Origin: Streptomyces flavidovirens DSM 40150
GTDB taxonomy: Bacteria > Actinomycetota > Actinomycetes > Streptomycetales > Streptomycetaceae
Direction of reading: 5' to 3'
Assembly (NCBI RefSeq): GCF_000429085.1
Contig: NZ_AUBE01000006.1
Location: forward strand, 1 to 64,000
DNA: 64,000 nucleotides
In this document: positions 57,724 through 64,000 of the stretch, one piece after another
Layout: every line of letters begins with the position of its first letter
Position numbering within the stretch: position 1 is the first letter of the stretch
The notes under the pieces: generated by a model
Databases searched by the model: none
Told to the model about the DNA's origin: nothing
The model's input: only the letters and a program-made list of their open reading frames with translations
Translations under genes and position numbers: made by a program

Positions 57724-58478
57724 CGGCCGGCACCGGACGGGGCGAAGCGGTGCCGCAGGTGCTTGGCCCGCAGGCGCAGGCCCCGGTCGGCGTGGCTGAT
57801 GTGCGTGCGCGGCAGGGCGTACGTGCCGACCAGGGGGCCGGGGTCGATCGCGAAGCCGTACGTGTAGCCCGCGGTGCGTACCGCGTCGACCGCTCGCTGG
57901 TCGACGGTGCCGTACGGGTAGCAGAAGCTCTCCGGGGCGGTCCCGGTGATCGCGCGGATCAACTCCCGGCTGTGGAACGTCTCCTGGCGCAGTACGCCGT
58001 CGGGCAGGCCGGGCAGCCGCTGGTGGTACAGGCCGTGCGAGCCGATCTCCATGCCTGCCTTCGCCGCTCGGGAGATCTCCTCTTCGGTCAGCAGCCGTTT
58101 GCGCGGGCCCAGCGGGTCCCATCCGTTGGAGCCGCCGCACCGGCCGGGCAGTACGAACACCGTGGCCGTGCACTCGTGCCGGCGCAGCACCGGCAGCGCC
58201 TCGTGCAAGAAGTCCGCGTATCCGTCGTCGAAGGTCAGGCCGACCAGGCGGGCGGCACGGCCCGCCGCGTGGGCGCGCAGAAGTGTGCCCACGTCGACGC
58301 CGGTGAGTCCCCGGCGGCGCAGCCAGGCCAGTTGCCGGTCCAGCCGGTCACGGGAGACGGTGATGCCGTACGGGTCGTCCGCCGGGTCCCCGACCGAGTG
58401 GTACATCAGGATCCACGGCCGGCCGTGGGGGCCGGATACGGGGCGTTCGGTGCTACGGGTCGCCGTGTCAGCGGCCAT
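57720..58478 (-). CDS. Polysaccharide deacetylase (CE4/NodB family), 252 aa
   Basis: Removes N- or O-acetyl groups from polysaccharides. The NodB-type motifs are visible: ILMYHSVGD, the catalytic TFDDGYADF (Asp-Asp, metal), the HxxxH metal motif in GSHGLYHQRLP, and CYPYGTVDQRAVDAVRTAGY. No signal peptide or membrane segment is seen, so it would act on lipid-linked precursors in the cytoplasm or be exported by other means. Together with the CelD-type acyltransferase it could set the acetylation pattern of the product. It overlaps the MurJ-like gene by 11 bp. Confidence 0.9.
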   Translation of the reverse strand: MAADTATRSTERPVSGPHGRPWILMYHSVGDPADDPYGITVSRDRLDRQLAWLRRRGLTGVDVGTLLRAHAAGRAARLVGLTFDDGYADFLHEALPVLRRHECTATVFVLPGRCGGSNGWDPLGPRKRLLTEEEISRAAKAGMEIGSHGLYHQRLPGLPDGVLRQETFHSRELIRAITGTAPESFCYPYGTVDQRAVDAVRTAGYTYGFAIDPGPLVGTYALPRTHISHADRGLRLRAKHLRHRFAPSGAGR

Positions 58479-60261
58479 GACGGAACCTCTGTCGGGTGAG
58501 GGCCAGCAGGTGAACGACCTCCGGAGCTCTTACCGCGAGGCCGGAGAGGACGAATACGGCGGGGACGAGGACGCAGCCGGCGGCCACGCTCAGCAGGGGG
58601 TCCGCCACCCTTGGCGCGGCCGCCCAGCCCGCCGCACCGGCCACCGCCGCCGCGGTCGTCAGCCGGCCGAGGGACGCGATGACGGCCCGTACCCGGATGG
58701 GAACCACGCGCGAGCCGAGGCCGCCGAGCAGGAGCAGCGCCGTTGTGCTGATGCCGATGGCGTTGGCCGCCGCGATGCCGTGTACGCCGAACCGTCCGGC
58801 CAGGGCCGCGCCGGCCGCGGTGGTGACGACCAGGCCTGCGGCCATGGCCGCCGCCGGGTACCAGGTGGTGCCGCCGGCGGAGAAGAACGGCCGGCTCAGG
58901 GCGCCTACCAGGCAGTGGCCCAGCAGGCCGACGGCGTACACGCGCATGACGGTCGCGGTCGTGGCGGTGTCGTGGGCGTCGAACGCGCCGCGTTCGAAGA
59001 GGACTTCGATGATCTGCGGCGCGTAGCCGAGGACCATCGCCGTTCCCAGGAGTACGACCAGTCCGGCCAGGGCCAGGTCCCTTTCCACCCTGAGCCGGGC
59101 GCCCTCCCGGTCTCCTTCGGCCATGGCGCGGGCGACCACCGGGTACGTCACCGTGCAGATCATGAGGGACAGCACTATCGGCATCTGCGCGACCTTCTGC
59201 GCGTAGTTCAGGTGCGAGATCGCTCCGCCGGGGAGGGGCGAGGCGAGGAAGCGCTCCACCAGGACCTGGGCCTGGCGGCCCACCGCGAAGAGCACTACGG
59301 GGGCCAGGACCGCTGTGGCCAGGAGGGGGGCGGGAGTGGGCGCGGGAGTGGGGGCGGGAGTGGGGGCGGAAGTGGCGCGGGGGCGGGGGGTGCGGTGGAG
59401 GCTTGTCAGCTTCAGGAAGGTGGGGAGTTGGGTCAGGATCATCAGCAGGCTGCCCGCGGCTACGCCGACCGCGGCTGCTCGTACGCCCCAGAGGGAGTGC
59501 AGGGTGAGCGTCGTGGTGATGATGCCGACGTTGTACGCGGCGTAGACGCCGGCCGGGAGCAGGAACCTGCCGTGGGCCCGCAGAGCCGCACTGAAGTACC
59601 CGGTGATGCCGAAGGTGAACACGGTGACGGCCGTCAGGCGGGTGCAGTCGACAGCCAGTTGGGGGTTGCTGAAGCCCGGTGCGAGGAGCCGTACGAGCCA
59701 GGGCGCGCCCAGGATCAGGAGCACGGCCGCGCAGGCCAGGGCCGCACAGAGCCGGGGAAGCGTGGCCAGGACCAGCGCCCTTACGGCGTCGTAGGACAGG
59801 GCGGGGTCCTGTGTGCGCCGGGCGGCGCGGTGGGCCAGGGCGTGGCTGAAGGCCGGGACCAGAAGGAGCGCCATCGCGTCCTCGATCAGGAGGGTGGCGG
59901 CCATCTCCGGCACGGTCCAGGCGATCAGGAAGGCGTCGCTCTCCACGCTCGCGCCGAACAGATGGGCGATGGTCTGGTCCCGTACGAGGCCCAGCAGTGC
60001 CCCTGCCGCGGTCAGGGCGGCGGTTACGGCGGCGGCCCTCGCCAGGAAGCGGCCGAGCTTCGGTGTACGCGGTTCCGGGGGCTCCGGGGCCGGTGCCGCG
60101 CCGGGGCGTCTCCTCGGGCGCCGAACCTTCGGGTAGGTGCCGGCTCGTTCGCGGGGGTTGCGTTCGACGCCCTGCGGGGAGCGCCCCGGCACGTCCCCGG
60201 CCGGCACTTCGGGCTGCTGGGCCGGGTGGGGCCGCGTCGGGGGGGCGGGGGCGTCGGTCAT
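58468..60261 (-). CDS. MurJ/MviN-type lipid-linked glycan flippase, 597 aa
   Basis: MATE-like flippase of the MviN family. In this EPS cluster it is likely to flip lipid-linked repeat units rather than lipid II (inference). About 14 hydrophobic segments are seen. The family start is LARAAAVTAALTAAGALLGLVRDQTIAHLFGAS. Mid-protein blocks are LPGGAISHLNYAQKVAQMP and FERGAFDAHDTATTATVMRVYAVGLLGHCLVGALSRPFFS. The first 70 residues are an unusual basic, Pro-rich extension, part of which (residues 22-58) is coded by a repeat also present at 31.5 kb. A loop contains (Thr-Pro-Ala-Pro) repeats (APTPAPTPAPTPAPLLA). The start overlaps the upstream stop (ATGA). Confidence 0.9.
   Translation of the reverse strand: MTDAPAPPTRPHPAQQPEVPAGDVPGRSPQGVERNPRERAGTYPKVRRPRRRPGAAPAPEPPEPRTPKLGRFLARAAAVTAALTAAGALLGLVRDQTIAHLFGASVESDAFLIAWTVPEMAATLLIEDAMALLLVPAFSHALAHRAARRTQDPALSYDAVRALVLATLPRLCAALACAAVLLILGAPWLVRLLAPGFSNPQLAVDCTRLTAVTVFTFGITGYFSAALRAHGRFLLPAGVYAAYNVGIITTTLTLHSLWGVRAAAVGVAAGSLLMILTQLPTFLKLTSLHRTPRPRATSAPTPAPTPAPTPAPLLATAVLAPVVLFAVGRQAQVLVERFLASPLPGGAISHLNYAQKVAQMPIVLSLMICTVTYPVVARAMAEGDREGARLRVERDLALAGLVVLLGTAMVLGYAPQIIEVLFERGAFDAHDTATTATVMRVYAVGLLGHCLVGALSRPFFSAGGTTWYPAAAMAAGLVVTTAAGAALAGRFGVHGIAAANAIGISTTALLLLGGLGSRVVPIRVRAVIASLGRLTTAAAVAGAAGWAAAPRVADPLLSVAAGCVLVPAVFVLSGLAVRAPEVVHLLALTRQRFRHGR
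59320..59367 (-). repeat. 12-bp tandem repeat in the MurJ-like gene
   Basis: GGGGGCGGGAGT-type 12-bp units repeat about four times, coding for Thr-Pro-Ala-Pro units in a loop of the flippase. The frame is preserved. Confidence 0.75.
60091..60198 (-). repeat. Coding copy of the 31.5-kb intergenic repeat
   Basis: The minus strand of this segment matches 31528-31635 over about 108 bp with roughly ten differences by eye. Here it codes for residues about 22-58 of the MurJ-like protein (GDVPGRSPQGVERNPRERAG and beyond), ahead of the first membrane helix. Confidence 0.75.
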
Positions 60262-61565
60262 GCCGTCTCCTCGGACGGCGCCAGGGCCCACCAGGCGGCC
60301 AGGCCCAGGACGATTCCGGTGAGCACGGTCGTGGGGCCGCCGATGTCGGCGTACAGGAAGTCGACCGTCTGCCAGATCGCCAGGCCGATTGCCGCCAGGC
60401 CGCAGTCGGCGGCTCCGCGGGGGGCCTTGTGGGTCAGTCTGCGCAGGCCCGCCGTCAGGATCGCCGCCCAGGTGCCCACGAAGGCGGTGAGGCCGATCAG
60501 GCCCTGCTCGCTGAGGATCAGGAGGTACATGTTGTGCGGAGACAGCAGTGGCTGCTTGTGGAACGTCTGGCCCGCGCCCGCCGTGTCGCTGCCCGAGGAG
60601 AGGCCGATCGACGCGTGGGCGTCCCGGTGCGCGGGGAAGCCCTTGAGGCCCACTCCGGTGGCGGGGCGGTCCTGCCACATGCTCGCCGCGGCGGCCCACA
60701 TCGTGTAGCGGTCGTTGACCGAGCGGTCGGGCGCTTCGGTCACCTCGGTGATGCTGGTGAGGCGTTCGGAGATCATTTCCGAGCCGATGCCGAAGCCGCC
60801 CACGAGGATGACTGAGGCCGCCGTCACGGCCGCCAGGGCCTTCGCCGCCTGGCGGAGGCCGGTGAGGAAGATCATGGCGAGGGCCGCGACCACCGTGGCG
60901 ATCCAGGCTCCCCGGCTGAAGGACACCGCCAGGGGCAGGGTGAGAGCCGCCGCGGTGGCGATCGCGCAGGGGCGCAGCCAGGAGGGTGCGTTGTGGGGTG
61001 GGCGCAGGGCCAGGGCCAGGGCCGCGAGGAGGCCGTACGAGACCACCGTGGCCATTCCCATGACGTCGGTGGGGCCGAAGGTGCCCACTGCCCTGATGTC
61101 CTCGCCCATGTACGACGCGCCCGTGCCGGTGGCGTGCTGGTAGACGCCCGTCGCGCCCTGGACGGCTGCCAGGACGATCAAGGCGCCGGTGACGAGGCGG
61201 AAGTGGTGGGGGGTGCGGAGGAGGAGGATCACCGCTGCGGGGACGAGGACGAAGACCTGGAGGTAGCGGACGTATCCGGTGAGGGCGGCCGCGGGCTCCG
61301 TGGCGGTCGCCGTTGCCAGGGCGATACCCACCGCGGGGAGGCCCAGGACGAGCGCGGCGGCGGGGGTGAGAGGGCGTCGGCGAAGGTGCAGGGCTGCGGC
61401 GACGGCGAGGACCACCAGGGCACAGGACGCGAGGTCCGCCGGCGTGATGTTGGCGGATGTTCCCGCTGCGGGCGTCTGGATCGGTACCGCCAGCAGCAGC
61501 ACCGTCGCGATCAGGGGCAGGAGGGGCAGTCGGCGGACGCTTGGTGCCGTCCACAGCGTGGTCAT
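60258..61565 (-). CDS. O-antigen ligase/Wzy-like polymerase, 435 aa
   Basis: Multi-pass membrane protein of the Wzy_C/O-antigen ligase family, which polymerises or attaches polysaccharide on the outer face of the membrane. There are about 11 hydrophobic segments. The large extracellular loop contains SVNDRYTMWAAAASMWQDRPATGVGLKGFPAHRDAH and KQPLLSPHNMYLLILSEQGLIG. The latter (HNxxL-x-E-x-G) is the signature of the family. It starts 2 bp downstream of the glycosylphosphotransferase gene stop and overlaps the MurJ-like gene by 4 bp, so it is an integral part of the EPS operon. The open frame upstream is a shadow. Confidence 0.88.
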   Translation of the reverse strand: MTTLWTAPSVRRLPLLPLIATVLLLAVPIQTPAAGTSANITPADLASCALVVLAVAAALHLRRRPLTPAAALVLGLPAVGIALATATATEPAAALTGYVRYLQVFVLVPAAVILLLRTPHHFRLVTGALIVLAAVQGATGVYQHATGTGASYMGEDIRAVGTFGPTDVMGMATVVSYGLLAALALALRPPHNAPSWLRPCAIATAAALTLPLAVSFSRGAWIATVVAALAMIFLTGLRQAAKALAAVTAASVILVGGFGIGSEMISERLTSITEVTEAPDRSVNDRYTMWAAAASMWQDRPATGVGLKGFPAHRDAHASIGLSSGSDTAGAGQTFHKQPLLSPHNMYLLILSEQGLIGLTAFVGTWAAILTAGLRRLTHKAPRGAADCGLAAIGLAIWQTVDFLYADIGGPTTVLTGIVLGLAAWWALAPSEETA

Positions 61566-61567
61566 GC

Positions 61568-63022
61568 TCAGCTGCCTCCGAGCCGGAACAGGGAAGCGGC
61601 GGTGCGCGTGAGGATGCACACGTCCTGCCAGAGCGACCAGGTCTCGATGTAGTGGTTGTCGAAGCGGGCGCGGTCCTCGATGGAGGTGTCGCCGCGCAGT
61701 CCGTTCACCTGCGCCAGGCCGGTGATGCCCACGGGCATCCGGTGGCGGGCCTGGTAGCCGGGGTAGGTGTGGCTGAATTTCTTGACGAAGTACGGGCGTT
61801 CCGGGCGGGGGCCCACCAGGCTCATGTCGCCGCGCAGGACGTTCCAGAGCTGGGGAAGCTCGTCGAGGGACGTGCGGCGCAGAAGGTTGCCCGTAAGGCT
61901 CATGCGGTGGTCGGTGGCCACGCTCCAGCGGGTGGCGGACTCGTGCTCGTCGGCGGGGCAGATCGTACGGAACTTCAGCAGGGTGAAGGGGCGGCCGTCG
62001 CGGCCGATGCGCTCCTGGCGGAAGATGACGCCGGGGCCGTCGGACAGGCGTACGGCGAGGGCACATACGGCCATGACCGGCGCTGCCACGAGGAGCGCCG
62101 CGGCGGCCACCAAGGTGTCCATCGCTCGCTTGGCCGCGCGTGACAGTGGTCTGTGCGGTCCGGTGTGGAGTGGGCGTACGGCGAATCCCCAGAGGTGGTC
62201 CGGGGGTTGGGCGTGCGTGAGGGTGCCGGGTGTGCTGCCGTCCACCTGCCACAGCCGGCAGTCGTGGTCGGTGAGGAGCGTGACGAGTTCCCGCTCGGGC
62301 GGGTGGGTGAAGACGGCGTGGCGTACGGAGTTCTGGATCACCGCGCGGCTGACGTCCTCCGGGGTGGCGAGGACCGGCAGCGGGTCCGTGCGGGTGGTGT
62401 CGTCCGTGGGTGGGGTGGGGGTCTGGTCGACCCTGCCGACGGGGCGCAGTCCGTACTCGGCCCGGACTTGCAGGGCCGCTGTGACCTGCTGGGCGACCGG
62501 GCCGCGGCCCACGATCAGTGCCGACTGCGGGCGCCTGACGGCCGTCCGCCGGCGGGTGCGGTAGACCACGGCCCGGCCGGTGCAGGCGAGCAGGGTGTGC
62601 GTGGTGACGGCGAGGGTGAGGGTGCTCCAGGTGACGGCGTGCTGCGGGGCGTACGCCGCGAGGGCCTCTGCCGTGGCGTACCACTGGATCAGGGCGAGGA
62701 GGAGGAGCGGGGGCAGTTCGCCGAGTGCCGAGGGGGACAGGCGCGGGCGGTAGAGGCCTCGGTAGGTGTGCAGTGCGAGCATGAGCGCCGCGAGTGGGGC
62801 GAACACCGTGGCCGGCCACGGCATCAGCGCCAGGGTGAGGGCCACGGCCAGGGCGTCGGCGGTGAGCAGTCCCGCCACGGGGCCGCGCCGGCGGATGCCG
62901 CGGGTGGCGAGGGGCGCGGGGCGGCGGCCGGTGGCGCTGCGTGGCGGGTGGACCGATGGAGCCGCGAGCGGTACGGCCGTGGCCTGGGCGGTGTTGGGCG
63001 CGAATGCACTCTCCGTCGTCAT
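61568..63022 (-). CDS. Polyprenyl glycosylphosphotransferase (EPS initiating sugar transferase), 484 aa
   Basis: Starts the repeat unit by moving a sugar phosphate onto undecaprenyl phosphate. The N-terminal half has several membrane segments (ALAVALTLALMPWPATVFAPLAALMLAL and further ones) and a Rossmann-like linker (QSALIVGRGPVAQQV). The C-terminal WbaP/CpsE catalytic domain is intact: AMDTLVAAAALLVAAPVM, FRQERIGRDGRPFTLLKFRT, LRRTSLDELPQLWNVLRGDMSLVGPRPERPYFV and YQARHRMPVGITGLAQVNGLRGDTSIEDRARFDNHYIETWSL. It overlaps the upstream glycosyltransferase gene by 4 bp. Confidence 0.94.
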   Translation of the reverse strand: MTTESAFAPNTAQATAVPLAAPSVHPPRSATGRRPAPLATRGIRRRGPVAGLLTADALAVALTLALMPWPATVFAPLAALMLALHTYRGLYRPRLSPSALGELPPLLLLALIQWYATAEALAAYAPQHAVTWSTLTLAVTTHTLLACTGRAVVYRTRRRTAVRRPQSALIVGRGPVAQQVTAALQVRAEYGLRPVGRVDQTPTPPTDDTTRTDPLPVLATPEDVSRAVIQNSVRHAVFTHPPERELVTLLTDHDCRLWQVDGSTPGTLTHAQPPDHLWGFAVRPLHTGPHRPLSRAAKRAMDTLVAAAALLVAAPVMAVCALAVRLSDGPGVIFRQERIGRDGRPFTLLKFRTICPADEHESATRWSVATDHRMSLTGNLLRRTSLDELPQLWNVLRGDMSLVGPRPERPYFVKKFSHTYPGYQARHRMPVGITGLAQVNGLRGDTSIEDRARFDNHYIETWSLWQDVCILTRTAASLFRLGGS

Positions 63023-64000
63023 CGCTCCGTGCGCTTCCTCGTCATGGGTCGGTCAGGGCTGACAAGTTCCCGGTAGAGGCCGGAGACGGCTGCGGCGGTC
63101 CGGCGTACGTCGCGGCTCGACCGGGTGTGGGTCTGTGCCACGCGGCCGAGGGCCTCGCGGAGTCCCGGATCGGCCAGCAGCGTGGTGAGCGCCGCCCCGA
63201 GGGCCGCCGGGTTCTCGGGCGGGACGAGACAGTGGGTTTCGTGGCCGGGTGGAAGGCTCTCTCTGGCTCCGCTGACGTCGGACAGGACGACGGGCCTGCC
63301 GCAGGCCATGGCTTCGAGCGGGGCGAGTGCCATGCCCTCCCAGCGGGACGGCAGGACGACGAGGTCGGCGGCGTGGAACCACGGCCTGATGTCGCGGCTC
63401 GCGCCCGCGAACAGCACGCCCGGCGGGGCGTCCGCCCTCAGCCGGTCGCGGTCCGGTCCGTCACCGACGAGTACGAGCCTGGCGCCGGGCACCGCCGAGG
63501 CCACCCGCGGCCAGGCCCGCAGCAGAATGTCCTGGCCCTTCTGGCGGCACAGGCGGCCCGCGCAGACCACCAGCGGGGTTCCGGCGGGCACCCCGGACAG
63601 GAGCGGCAGCGCGGCACGGGCGGCGGCGCGGCCGGCGCCCTCGTCGGGGCGGAAGTGGCGGAGGTCGATGCCGTTGCGGATCACCGACCAGCGGGCGGCG
63701 ATGCCGGCCTCCTCGCCCGTTCTGCGCTCGGTCTCGCTGACGCACAGGGTCCGTGCCGCCCAGCGGGATGCGTACCGCTCCCACCTGAGTGCCAGAGCGG
63801 CTTCCCTGCCCCGTACGGCTTCGAAGGACCAGGCGTGGGGCTGGAAGACGGTCGGCACCCTGCCCCGTACGGCCAGCCTGCCCGCCAGTCCGGCCTTGGC
63901 GCTGTGGGCGTGCACGATGTGGGGGCGGCTCTGGCGGATCAGCCGGGCGGCGGTCATGACTTCGCCGGGCAGGGTGGAGCCGGGAGCGCGTTCGGCGGGC
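63019..64000 (-). CDS. GT4-family glycosyltransferase, partial (5' end beyond the window)
   Basis: Second GT-B glycosyltransferase of the EPS operon. The frame remains open to the window edge (reading AERAPGSTLPGEVMTAARLIRQSRPHIVHAHSAK), so its true start lies past base 64000. Visible motifs are HIVHAHSAKAGLAGRLAVRG, SVIRNGIDLRHFRPDEG, VVCAGRLCRQKGQDILLRAW, LVLVGDGPDRDRLRA and the E-x7-E block LPSRWEGMALAPLEAMACGRPVV. It overlaps the sugar-transferase gene by 4 bp. Since the operon enters from the right, more EPS genes probably lie beyond the edge. Confidence 0.9.
   Translation of the reverse strand, partial: PAERAPGSTLPGEVMTAARLIRQSRPHIVHAHSAKAGLAGRLAVRGRVPTVFQPHAWSFEAVRGREAALALRWERYASRWAARTLCVSETERRTGEEAGIAARWSVIRNGIDLRHFRPDEGAGRAAARAALPLLSGVPAGTPLVVCAGRLCRQKGQDILLRAWPRVASAVPGARLVLVGDGPDRDRLRADAPPGVLFAGASRDIRPWFHAADLVVLPSRWEGMALAPLEAMACGRPVVLSDVSGARESLPPGHETHCLVPPENPAALGAALTTLLADPGLREALGRVAQTHTRSSRDVRRTAAAVSGLYRELVSPDRPMTRKRTER

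Noticed and set aside
60258..62819. O-antigen ligase frame extended upstream into the sugar-transferase gene
   Set aside because: The extra 418 residues are Pro/Arg/His-rich and antisense-like in composition, while the same DNA codes for an intact glycosylphosphotransferase in another frame of the same strand. The ATG at 61565 is the sensible start.

Overview
The window looks like a chromosomal core segment of a Streptomyces species or a very close relative. GC content is very high, codon third positions are dominated by G and C, GTG starts are frequent, and Streptomyces hallmarks are present: the afsQ1-afsQ2-sigQ signalling locus, a melC1-melC2 tyrosinase pair, and an acyl-CoA carboxylase set made of birA, a beta subunit, an epsilon subunit and a biotinylated alpha subunit. 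From memory, the gene order from hutH through cya, birA, pccB/pccE, maf, accA2, purine nucleoside phosphorylase, deoC, sigQ/afsQ1/afsQ2 and add matches the S. coelicolor SCO4901-SCO4932 region read backwards. That synteny was recalled, not computed. No tRNA, rRNA, CRISPR array, insertion sequence or prophage was seen.

Layout. 0.1-8.3 kb holds small enzymes and regulators: two GNAT acetyltransferases, a zinc alcohol dehydrogenase divergent from an MmyB-type regulator, an ABC ATPase without a permease gene, an L,D-transpeptidase lipoprotein and a small LAxTG surface protein. 8.3-13.5 kb has histidine ammonia-lyase, a GGDEF protein, an enoyl-CoA hydratase and a class III nucleotidyl cyclase. 13.6-25.3 kb is the acyl-CoA carboxylase region (birA, pccB, pccE, alpha subunit), interleaved with Maf, a MocR regulator, a B3/B4-domain protein, an SGNH hydrolase, two TetR regulators and a 42-residue membrane protein. 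25.3-36.3 kb carries a DeoR-type regulator, an LpdA-like flavoprotein, purine nucleoside phosphorylase, phosphosugar mutase, deoC and two aldehyde dehydrogenase genes that together resemble a split ALDH16.

36.4-43.8 kb holds uridine kinase, sigQ, afsQ1, afsQ2, a lipoprotein, VanZ and PspC proteins and adenosine deaminase. 43.9-53.1 kb has a hydrolase, a calcium/proton antiporter, a LysR/MFS pair, an ECF sigma factor, the tyrosinase operon and a cytochrome P450. 53.3 kb to the right edge is an exopolysaccharide cluster. It contains a secreted GH26 protein facing a tightly overlapping eight-gene minus-strand operon: glycosyltransferase, polyprenyl glycosylphosphotransferase, O-antigen ligase/polymerase, MurJ-type flippase, polysaccharide deacetylase, glycosyltransferase, Wzz-like protein and CelD-like acyltransferase. 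The operon enters from beyond base 64000.

The most notable regulatory signal is a perfect 12-bp palindrome, CTACGCGCGTAG, found upstream of three separate genes of deoxynucleoside/purine nucleoside breakdown (purine nucleoside phosphorylase, deoC and add) and nowhere else noticed in the window. All three genes appear to be leaderless. Other signals are an AfsQ1-type box between sigQ and afsQ1, paired operators for a TetR gene, a hairpin that buries a ribosome binding site, and families of Streptomyces-type intergenic repeats, one of which has entered the coding sequence of the murJ homologue.
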